Assembly: GCA_030589835.1 (NCBI GenBank)
Contig: JAUUZS010000293.1
Span: forward strand, 1-5,872
Reading direction: 5' to 3'
Source: Cyclobacteriaceae bacterium
GTDB lineage: Bacteria; Bacteroidota; Bacteroidia; Cytophagales; Cyclobacteriaceae
DNA: 5,872 nucleotides
Part shown: positions 1 through 5,424 of the stretch, piece by piece
How the letters are laid out: each line of letters starts with the position of its first letter
Numbering within the stretch: position 1 is the first letter of the stretch
Made by a program: the position numbers and the translations under genes
The notes under the pieces: generated by a model
The model's input: the letters and a program-made list of their open reading frames with translations, nothing else
What the model was told of the DNA's origin: nothing
Database searches by the model: none

Positions 1-986
1 AGCGAAGTACAGAATTGAATGTGGAAATTGATCGCACAAAAATGGATCTGCTTGGCATTGATCTTCCCCAAGTAGCAGGAACCATAAGGACTGCCTTTAA
101 CGGCAATCAGGATGCGAAATATGAAGATCAGGGAGAGGAATATGATATCAATATTATTTTGGATGCATTTAATCGACAACGGGTAAGTGATATTGAAAAA
201 CTGACGGTAATAAACAAAAAGGGCCAAACTATTCCCTTCAAACAATTTGTGGAGATTGTTGAAAAACCTGGCCCTGCCTTACTCGAAAGAACGAATCGGG
301 CAAAATCGGTTACGCTGAAATCGCAGGTGATTGGCCGTCCGGCCGGCTCGGTCGGAAGTGATTTGCAACTTGCCTTAAACGAAACTGAACTCCCTGAAAA
401 TGTAAGCTATTTCTTCGGCGGACAAACCAAACGAACTATGGAGGGAGTGATGACGATGACCACAGCATTTGCCATATCCATCATTTTGGTGTACCTGATC
501 TTAGTGGCTTTGTACGATTCATATTACTATCCTTTTGTAGTGCTGTTTTCTATTCCCTTAGCCATCATTGGCGCTTTGCTTGCGTTGGCTTTGGCAAAGC
601 AATCATTGAGTATATTTTCCATTCTTGGATTGATCATGCTGGTAGGGTTGGTCGGAAAAAATGCCATTTTGGTGGTGGACTTCACCAACAATCTTAGGGA
701 AAAGGGTTTTGAACTGAAGGAAGCCTTGATTAAAGCCACCAAATTACGCTTTCGTCCCATACTCATGACAAACATTACGATGGTAATTGGATTGATGCCT
801 ATCGCACTCGCGCAAGGGGCTGGCTCAGAGTGGAAAAATGGACTTGCCTGGGCATTGATCGGTGGCTTAAGCAGTTCCATGTTTTTAACGCTGATCATCG
901 TCCCGGTGATTTATTATCTGGTTGAAAGAGGCCTACAGAAAATGGGCATGAAATGGGGAGACAAGGTGAAGGTGCCTGTGGGATAA
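1..986 (+). CDS. RND efflux pump inner-membrane subunit, AcrB/HAE class, C-terminal part (5' truncated)
   Basis: This is the C-terminal third (about 327 residues) of a proton-driven RND transporter that pumps drugs or other amphiphiles from the inner membrane and periplasm toward an outer-membrane channel. The frame is open from position 3 with no stop before 984-986, so the start lies outside the window. Family members have about 1040 residues, so roughly 700 are missing. The visible part begins in the periplasmic docking/porter region and ends with five hydrophobic segments matching TM8-TM12, at about fragment residues 149-171, 177-198, 203-227, 252-270 and 285-307. TM10 carries GKNAILVVDF. 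Its lysine (about residue 219) matches the proton-relay lysine of AcrB (Lys940) and favours the HAE class over metal-exporting HME pumps. TM11 begins RPILMT, whose threonine fits AcrB Thr978. A membrane-fusion protein gene would be expected upstream, out of view. The substrate cannot be predicted. Confidence 0.93.
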   Translation, partial: RSTELNVEIDRTKMDLLGIDLPQVAGTIRTAFNGNQDAKYEDQGEEYDINIILDAFNRQRVSDIEKLTVINKKGQTIPFKQFVEIVEKPGPALLERTNRAKSVTLKSQVIGRPAGSVGSDLQLALNETELPENVSYFFGGQTKRTMEGVMTMTTAFAISIILVYLILVALYDSYYYPFVVLFSIPLAIIGALLALALAKQSLSIFSILGLIMLVGLVGKNAILVVDFTNNLREKGFELKEALIKATKLRFRPILMTNITMVIGLMPIALAQGAGSEWKNGLAWALIGGLSSSMFLTLIIVPVIYYLVERGLQKMGMKWGDKVKVPVG

Positions 987-1000
987 TTATCTTTCAGGAC

Positions 1001-1025
1001 AAATTTTGCTAAAATGTTTTTTTTT
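1001..1025 (+). terminator. Possible weak rho-independent terminator of the RND pump gene
   Basis: About 15 bases after the pump stop codon there is a short A/T-only stem, ATTTT (1003-1007) pairing with AAAAT (1011-1015) around a GCT loop, followed after one G by nine T residues (1017-1025). The T-run is good, but the stem has no G-C pairs and would be unstable. The position fits a 3' end; the hairpin is only weak support. Confidence 0.3.
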
Positions 1026-1048
1026 GGATTGATAGCTTATGGATATAC

Positions 1049-1097
1049 AGCAATTCAATTGCTTCATTCCAATACGTGTTCGATGCAATCGAGTACG
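1049..1097. repeat. Two adjacent palindromes in the convergent spacer
   Basis: The 123-base gap between the pump gene and the convergent toxin gene contains two inverted repeats. The first is AGCAATT-C-AATTGCT at 1049-1063, exact except for the centre base. The second is a 10-bp stem at 1075-1084 and 1088-1097 around a GCA loop, with two G·T wobbles. Neither is followed by a T-run on either strand, so they are not textbook terminators. They could be a degraded extragenic repeat or a bidirectional 3'-end structure. The pairing is seen directly; the role is a guess. Confidence 0.35.
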
Positions 1098-1109
1098 AGA
1101 GGAGGATAT

Positions 1110-1406
1110 CTATTCCCTTCTTTTTTTAGGATTGGTTCTATTGTCAAAAAAGTTTAATATCACTACTTCTTTATTTGTAAATCTATAGTAAATAGTCACA
1201 GGTTTTTCTAAAACAAATCCATATATTCCTTTTTGCCTATCTTGGATTCTTCCTATCTGTGGAAAATCAATGATAATATCAAAAAAGGAGTAAGTTCTTT
1301 CTAAAAAATTGACTACGGCTGATTGACCGAATTCAGTATTAAGGAATGTTAAAATCTCATCAAATCTTTTATCAGCCTTTTTTGTGAACCTTATTTTACG
1401 AACCAT
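1110..1406 (-). CDS. Type II toxin, ParE/RelE superfamily
   Basis: This 98-residue basic protein is probably the toxin of a type II toxin-antitoxin pair, acting in the cytoplasm. The length and pattern fit the ParE/RelE fold. There is an N-terminal strand and helix (IRFTKKADKRFDEILTFL), a second helix (about residues 30-45), then FPQIGR (about 53-58) and a C-terminal β-region with VTIYYRF, EVVILNFFDNR and TNPKK. The aromatic strand followed by a D-x-R-x-NP tail is typical of Bacteroidota ParE-like proteins. ParE members poison DNA gyrase and RelE members cleave mRNA on the ribosome; the sequence alone does not say which applies. Its ATG lies inside the end of the antitoxin gene (16-base overlap), so the two are translationally coupled, antitoxin first. 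Base composition is very AT-rich (hand count of 1141-1200: 13 G/C in 60). No frameshift or truncation is visible, so it should be functional. Confidence 0.85.
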   Translation of the reverse strand: MVRKIRFTKKADKRFDEILTFLNTEFGQSAVVNFLERTYSFFDIIIDFPQIGRIQDRQKGIYGFVLEKPVTIYYRFTNKEVVILNFFDNRTNPKKRRE

Positions 1407-1642
1407 TTTAAATGCTTAGTCTCAAGTTTTTGGAGGTCAATTAAATTTGCTTCATCAAAACTTTCGTCATAAGCGTCATGTAATTCCTTTTTTTGACCAG
1501 AAGTTAAGTTCTTTACTAATTCACCTTCTTTGTCACTTCCTTTAGAGTCTAAGAGTTGATAAACAATCTCAAGGAGTTCATCATTTTCAGTTTTGTCAAT
1601 TAGAGAGTGTATATCATCCTTTATTTTTATAGTTTTCCTCAT
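1391..1642 (-). CDS. Antitoxin partner of the ParE/RelE-like toxin
   Basis: This 83-residue, charged protein is called an antitoxin mainly because it lies directly upstream of the toxin on the same strand and overlaps it by 16 bases. It has an N-terminal helical segment with the pattern DDIHSLIDKTENDELLEIVY, a polar linker, a second segment (LTSGQKKELHDAYDES) and a lysine-rich tail ending KHLKWFVK. Small partners of Bacteroidota ParE-like toxins often have this shape: an N-terminal 'IDKT..(D/E)xxLLxxVYxLL' helix, an 'LT/S..QKxxL' helix and a C-terminal K-W-x-x-K motif. The C-terminal half would wrap the toxin. No classical ribbon-helix-helix, Phd or HTH DNA-binding domain is evident, so autoregulation by this protein is uncertain. 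The ATG at 1640-1642 is the first in frame; its leader is A/T-rich with no Shine-Dalgarno, as is usual in this phylum. Confidence 0.75.
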   Translation of the reverse strand: MRKTIKIKDDIHSLIDKTENDELLEIVYQLLDSKGSDKEGELVKNLTSGQKKELHDAYDESFDEANLIDLQKLETKHLKWFVK

Positions 1643-1971
1643 GCTTTAAATTTACGAAAATATTTCAATTGTTGTTTTTTAACGTACCAAATGCTCACCA
1701 AAATTCAGTGAATATGGCTTGCGTTCAGTTTCTCGCTCGGGCGCTTTTACAAAGCCTCAGTTATTATTTATTTGGCGTATTTTCAATTGAGCCATTTTTG
1801 CCCCGTGCTTTTGTTTGGGATCAGGGAGTAGGAAACGTTAATGGCTAAAGCCAATGAGTGTTATATGGTAAATCCTGCCCTAAAGAACAGGGCAACAACG
1901 ATAATTTTTTATTACGTATCACATTTATACTTGCTCAAATTTTAATACCTTCAACCTAATAAATAATTATT
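1643..1971. other. Gene-free spacer between divergent antitoxin and GH130 genes
   Basis: This 329-base stretch has no convincing coding region on either strand. It should hold the promoters for both flanking genes, but I found no good match to the Bacteroidota consensus (TTG about 19-20 bases before TAnnTTTG) on either side. The left part (1643-1710) is AT-rich. The middle (about 1711-1760) is richer in G/C and resembles a decayed repeat. The right part holds the hairpin pair annotated separately. The last 50 bases before the GH130 start are A/T-rich leader. Confidence 0.6.
1842..1894. repeat. REP-like paired hairpin element
   Basis: Two small stem-loops sit 22 bases apart. The first is TGGC-TAAA-GCCA at 1842-1853. 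The second is TGCCCT / AGGGCA at 1876-1881 and 1889-1894, with the loop AAAGAAC. Both share the core 'GCYAAAG' or 'CCCTAAAG' next to the stem. Paired GC stems with CTAAAG cores are common in extragenic palindromes of Bacteroidota and cyanobacteria that are mobilised by IS200-like REP-associated (RAYT) transposases. No transposase gene is in this window, so only the DNA element is visible. Calling it REP is by resemblance; I cannot see other genomic copies. Confidence 0.5.
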
Positions 1972-3102
1972 ATGAAAATCACAGCATATTGTATTCTGGT
2001 TATCTCACTAAGTTTTCTTTTTTCATGCAATCAAAAAGCTTCGCAGGATGCTGCAATCGATGACTGGCAAATAGGACCATTCGTGAAGGTCGATTCAGTC
2101 AATCCCATTCTAGGTCCCTTGGAGACGAAGTGGTTTTGCCCCGTGAGGAAAGACTCAGTAAAGTGGGAAGGGAAAGATATTTTTAACCCATGTGCCGTTG
2201 TTCGGGATGGCAAGGTATATATGCTTTACAGGGCTGAGGATTTTGTCGGGAAGCATAATGGAACCTCCAGGATCGGTCTGGCTGTCAGTGAGGATGGCTT
2301 GCATTTTGAGCGCTATCCTATGCCGGTTTTTTATCCTGAAAATGATGATTTTATCGATATAGAGTGGGAAGGTGGGGTGGAAGATCCGCGTATTGTGGAA
2401 GATGAAAACGGAACCTACTTTATGACCTATACCGCCTATGATGGGAAACAAACATGGCTTTGCGTCGCCAGTTCAGACGACCTGATTGTCTGGAGAAAAC
2501 ATGGGATTGTATTTGATGAAATTGATGAGGAGTTGGGAACAACTTTAAGTTTTAAGTCCGGCTCAATTGTAAGTAAACTAGTTGGCGATAAAATGATTGC
2601 CACAAAAATCAATGGAAAATACTGGATGTATTGGAATGTAGGAGAATTGTACCTGGCAACTTCCGATGATCTGATCCATTGGGAGCCGGTAATGAAAGAA
2701 GACAATAGCTACTATGCCCCTGCCTTGCAACCGCGACCTGACAAAGTGCATGTCGATAATATTTATTGTGAACCGGGTCCTGCGGCGTTACTCACCGACA
2801 ATGGTATTTTGGTTTTATACAATGGCATTTACAATGGAGTTCCATCTGAAAATGGCCGACCAGAAAATGAAGAATTGACCTGGGCGGGAGTACAGGTGCT
2901 ATTTGATAAGGATAATCCGTTGGTTTCAATTGCACGAGCTGATGATGCATTTATACGCCCGGAGAAAGATTATGAAATAACCGGACAGGTAAATAAAGTT
3001 ACATTTATCGAGGGCATGGTAAAGTTCAAAGGGAAGTGGTTTATTTACTACGGAACTGCAGATTCGTATATAGCTGTGGCTGTTGCTGAGGCAGAAGGGT
3101 AA
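1972..3102 (+). CDS. Glycoside hydrolase family 130 lipoprotein, probable β-mannosidase
   Basis: This 376-residue protein has a lipoprotein signal (hydrophobic segment 5-17, lipobox LFSC with Cys19 as the lipidated residue) and a five-bladed β-propeller of the GH130 type. GH130 enzymes cleave β-mannosides, by phosphorolysis or hydrolysis. Visible family motifs are NPILGP (44-49), CPVR (56-59), W-E-x-KD-IFNP (65-73), YMLYRAED (83-90), the invariant GGVEDPR (134-140) with Asp138 as likely catalytic acid, and LATSDDLIHW (228-237). Where phosphorylases usually read YHG with a phosphate-binding His, this protein reads LYNG (Asn284). It has Glu at 225 (VGEL) and 267 (CEPGP), a pattern I associate with the β-1,2-mannosidase branch, so hydrolysis is the better guess. 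The residues after Cys19 are not acidic, so surface display is not indicated; an envelope location is expected. It stands alone, with no SusC/SusD or transporter gene beside it. ATG 1972 is supported by the signal peptide. Confidence 0.88.
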   Translation: MKITAYCILVISLSFLFSCNQKASQDAAIDDWQIGPFVKVDSVNPILGPLETKWFCPVRKDSVKWEGKDIFNPCAVVRDGKVYMLYRAEDFVGKHNGTSRIGLAVSEDGLHFERYPMPVFYPENDDFIDIEWEGGVEDPRIVEDENGTYFMTYTAYDGKQTWLCVASSDDLIVWRKHGIVFDEIDEELGTTLSFKSGSIVSKLVGDKMIATKINGKYWMYWNVGELYLATSDDLIHWEPVMKEDNSYYAPALQPRPDKVHVDNIYCEPGPAALLTDNGILVLYNGIYNGVPSENGRPENEELTWAGVQVLFDKDNPLVSIARADDAFIRPEKDYEITGQVNKVTFIEGMVKFKGKWFIYYGTADSYIAVAVAEAEG

Positions 3103-3380
3103 AATCTGGGTGCTGGGTTTTGGGTGAATAAATTCTGAGCGTGTCATAAAACCAAGAAAAGGAGCAAGCTAGCCTGGCGCAAGGGTTCGCTTGTGCTTTA
3201 TGAACCTTCGACAGACCGATAGCCTCCGGCTTCTAACTCCAGCTTCGTACTCTGGACAAATCTCCATTTCCACTAACATAACAGCAGATCCATAAGGGCA
3301 CTACATTTTGATTAATGCAGAAACAAGTCATCACTAAACCATAGGACTGCAGATTGCACATTCTCCCGCCGAAAAGGCAC
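3103..3380. other. Gene-free convergent spacer with repeat-like hairpins
   Basis: No credible gene is seen on either strand. A GC-richer block (about 3165-3255) stands out from its AT-rich flanks. It holds a 7-bp stem with one G·T wobble, 3177-3183 with 3190-3196, around the loop GGTTCG. It also holds a competing stem GGTTC (3184-3188) with GAACC (3202-3206), and a short AGCC-TCC-GGCT hairpin (3221-3231). The block looks like a dispersed extragenic repeat or insertion remnant, not a terminator, because no T-run follows. No clear terminator for the GH130 gene is visible immediately after its stop. Confidence 0.45.
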
Positions 3381-3418
3381 AAAAAAAGGGGGGCTAAAAC
3401 TTGTTTTAGCCCCCCTTT
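3381..3418 (-). terminator. Strong rho-independent terminator of the Gfo/Idh/MocA gene
   Basis: An inverted repeat with 16 paired bases per arm (3385-3400 with 3403-3418) and a 2-base centre includes six consecutive G-C pairs. Read on the minus strand it lies 18 bases after the oxidoreductase stop codon and runs directly into seven T residues (complement of A7 at 3381-3387), the classic intrinsic terminator layout. In the plus direction only three T's follow, so it would stop transcription coming from GH130 less efficiently, although it may serve both convergent genes. Confidence 0.92.
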
Positions 3419-3436
3419 AAAGATCATTATATTTTC

Positions 3437-4741
3437 TTAAAAATTATTGAAGTCCCATTTGCCGCGATATGGTCTTGAAAGTAGCATATCAGCATACGGA
3501 TCACCTACGAACTTTTCAGCTTCCGGATCATATTTGAGTGGTCTTTGGAGCTCATAAGCAATATTTGCAATATTACACATTGCAGCTGTTCGGTGTCCTG
3601 TTTCTACATCCGAAATTGGTTTGGTGCGCTTGCGAATTGCCTGTACCCAATCTTGATAGTGGTTATCACTAAAATACACCCGCTTATCCGAATCTTTTAG
3701 ATCCGCTTTAGCTAATGATTTATCCGGGAAAGTTCTCAAAAACGACCGACTAACTTCTATTTTTCCTTCAGTACCAATAAACTGCACAGCATTGTGTTCT
3801 CCCCAATCCGTGTGGGTTACCACCACGCCGTTTGCATACTTCATTTTCAATCCATGTGATGCTCTTTCTGCTGGTGGATTAAACTCAACCGGACCAGATT
3901 CATCCATATCCATAGCCCACTGTGCGATATCAAACATGTGCGCACCCCAGTCAGTGATCATCCCACCGCCGAAATTCCGGTAATTTCTCCAGTTTGGATA
4001 TATGTCTCTTTCAACAGGTGGTGATAGCTCAGCAGAGAAGTCTCTATACATTGATGGGCCAACCCACATATCCCAGTTTAGATTATCCGGAACTTTTTCG
4101 CTAGGCAAATTGCATTGCACCACAGGCGGGCCTACATGAATATTTATTTCCTTGATCTCTCCGATATATTTATTGCGTACGAGCTCAACGGCATGCCTGA
4201 AATTGCGCCACGATCGCTGCATATTTCCAGTCTGAAATACCCTCCAGTATTTTCGGGTTGCATTCACCATAGCCCTTCCTTCTGCAACAGTTAAGGCCAT
4301 TGGTTTTTCGCAATAGATGTCTTTTCCTGCCTTTGCAGCGTCAACAACAATCTGCGCATGCCAATGATCTGGAGTAGCTATGATAACGGCATCAACCTCA
4401 GAATTTTCGAGCAATTCTCTGTATTGCTCGTAATTTTTTATATTGACTTCTCTTTTGTTTTTTGTTTTCTGTGCTTTTGCAACCACCTTATTGAACAAAT
4501 CCAGCTTTTGGGTGTCTACATCACAGGCTGCAACAGGAACTATATCGCTACAATTTTCCGCAAAGTAGTTGGCTAGAATCTTCCCCTGCTTCCCGGTGCC
4601 GATACATCCAACGTTTATTTTATCATTAGCAGCAACAAATCCATTGCCCCCCATTACGTGTCTGGGAACTATTGATATTCCAGCAAGCGCCAAAGCAGAA
4701 CTGCTTACAAATTGTCTTCTTGAGTGTTTTTTATTTAGCAT
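3437..4741 (-). CDS. Tat-exported Gfo/Idh/MocA family NAD(P)-dependent oxidoreductase
   Basis: From the chosen start this protein has 434 residues. The N-terminus carries a twin-arginine signal, SRRQF (7-11) followed by a hydrophobic stretch (about 12-26), so it should be exported folded with its cofactor. A Rossmann NAD(P)-binding domain follows with GTGKQG (48-53: GxGxxG) and an acidic residue after the second strand (Asp74). Next come TPDHWH (123-128), the family EKP motif (145-147, Lys146 being the usual catalytic/cofactor lysine), LNWDMWVGP (221-229) and the substrate-domain motif GGGMITDWGAH (258-268, Asp264/His268). Related Tat-exported proteins in Bacteroidota act on sugars or cyclitols, and some (GH109) cleave glycosidic bonds by transient oxidation; the substrate here is unknown. 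I chose the ATG at 4739-4741 because it starts the Tat peptide. The frame extends upstream to an ATG at 4784-4786 and a TTG at 4798, which would put 15-19 extra residues before it. Confidence 0.9.
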   Translation of the reverse strand: MLNKKHSRRQFVSSSALALAGISIVPRHVMGGNGFVAANDKINVGCIGTGKQGKILANYFAENCSDIVPVAACDVDTQKLDLFNKVVAKAQKTKNKREVNIKNYEQYRELLENSEVDAVIIATPDHWHAQIVVDAAKAGKDIYCEKPMALTVAEGRAMVNATRKYWRVFQTGNMQRSWRNFRHAVELVRNKYIGEIKEINIHVGPPVVQCNLPSEKVPDNLNWDMWVGPSMYRDFSAELSPPVERDIYPNWRNYRNFGGGMITDWGAHMFDIAQWAMDMDESGPVEFNPPAERASHGLKMKYANGVVVTHTDWGEHNAVQFIGTEGKIEVSRSFLRTFPDKSLAKADLKDSDKRVYFSDNHYQDWVQAIRKRTKPISDVETGHRTAAMCNIANIAYELQRPLKYDPEAEKFVGDPYADMLLSRPYRGKWDFNNF

Positions 4742-4839
4742 AATTAAAAAATTGAGTTTAAACTTCCACAAGCTACTAAAACACATTATCAAGACCAATT
4801 AACAATAAAGATTTATATTCGGCTGTGATGAAAAATAAT

Positions 4840-5349
4840 CTATTCAATCAGTTTATGATCTCTCCTGAAAATCTCAAGAATTCTGGGATCGTTTCTTTTG
4901 TCAGGATATGCAGGCTGATCCCCTCCCTGAAGTACTACTCTGCTCACATAGCATTCACCATTATAGCTAGGTATAATTGGATCGATCAAATTCCAGAACC
5001 ATAGCCTTAATGAATACTCAGGCACAAAATAACCAGTATAAATAAGTTCTCCGTTAGCTTTTATGACAAATGCACCAGATCTTACAGAATCACTTTCAAA
5101 TAATTGTTTACCATGTTCTGAGACTAGGAACTTGTGTTCTTTGGAATCATACAAAATAAGATCTCTGTACTCCAGTAATGGAGTTACTTTTGTTATGACA
5201 GAAGATTCATCAATTTGATCTGTATCATTTATAGTTTCAACTTGTTCAATTTTTCCAATGTTGTGAGGGTCATCATTTTCATTGAATGATAAAGTGGTAA
5301 ATAATGAAGCAGTTAATAGAATCGAAAAAAGAAACTGCTTGAATTTCAT
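4840..5349 (-). CDS. Small exported protein of unknown function
   Basis: The ATG at 5347-5349 gives a 169-residue protein beginning MKFKQFLFSILLTASLF, a good Sec signal peptide (lysines, then a hydrophobic core to about residue 20). The frame extends to a GTG at 5382, but that would bury the signal. There is no lipobox cysteine, so a soluble periplasmic or secreted protein is likely. After an acidic, low-complexity linker (about 23-50) comes a compact domain. It has YRDLILYDSKEHKFLVSE (61-78), a segment SGAFVIKANGELIYTGYF (91-108), an aromatic patch LRLWFWNLIDP (114-124) and a C-terminal motif with YPDKRNDPRILEIF (148-161). The order 'FVI..NGE.IYTG.F ... YP...NDPRIL' seems familiar from unnamed Bacteroidota exported proteins, but I cannot name a family. 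It follows the β-barrel fragment by 75 bases on the same strand, so the two may be cotranscribed. A function cannot be assigned. Confidence 0.75.
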   Translation of the reverse strand: MKFKQFLFSILLTASLFTTLSFNENDDPHNIGKIEQVETINDTDQIDESSVITKVTPLLEYRDLILYDSKEHKFLVSEHGKQLFESDSVRSGAFVIKANGELIYTGYFVPEYSLRLWFWNLIDPIIPSYNGECYVSRVVLQGGDQPAYPDKRNDPRILEIFRRDHKLIE

Positions 5350-5407
5350 TTTCTTAGGAAATGTGAACTGTGTTATGGACACATAAAGATATTCTTAAGT
5401 TGGATTG

Positions 5408-5421
5408 CTTCATATATGAAG
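5408..5421. promoter_or_regulatory. Perfect 14-bp palindrome between the two exported-protein genes
   Basis: CTTCATATATGAAG is an exact palindrome lying three bases past the stop codon of the upstream β-barrel gene and 58 bases before the start of the downstream exported-protein gene (minus strand). It could be an operator for a dimeric regulator or a small 3'-end hairpin. No T-run follows, so a terminator role is not supported. The core is A/T, so chance is possible. Confidence 0.3.
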
Positions 5422-5424
5422 TTG

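Noticed and set aside
1655..1662. Minus-strand TATTTTCG as a -7 promoter element for the antitoxin
   Set aside because: It has one mismatch to consensus and the nearest usable TTG is 25 bases away, beyond the normal spacing.
1926..1933. TATACTTG as a -7 promoter element for GH130
   Set aside because: It matches TAnnTTTG at five of six fixed positions, but no TTG lies at the expected -33 distance.
1866..1946. Tiny plus-strand frame (about 26 codons) starting in the REP-like element
   Set aside because: It is built from the hairpin repeat and A/T-rich leader, with no ribosome-binding signal and no protein-like pattern.
3184..3206. GGTTCG loop as part of a tRNA T-arm
   Set aside because: There is no acceptor stem, anticodon arm or D-arm around it.
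3233..3427. Minus-strand frame of 64 codons in the spacer
   Set aside because: Its first codons run through the strong terminator hairpin and the rest covers the repeat-like block; the cysteine-rich product looks random.
1972..4741. GH130 plus oxidoreductase as a polysaccharide utilization locus
   Set aside because: The genes are convergent, separated by a terminator, and no SusC/SusD, transporter or sensor gene is present.
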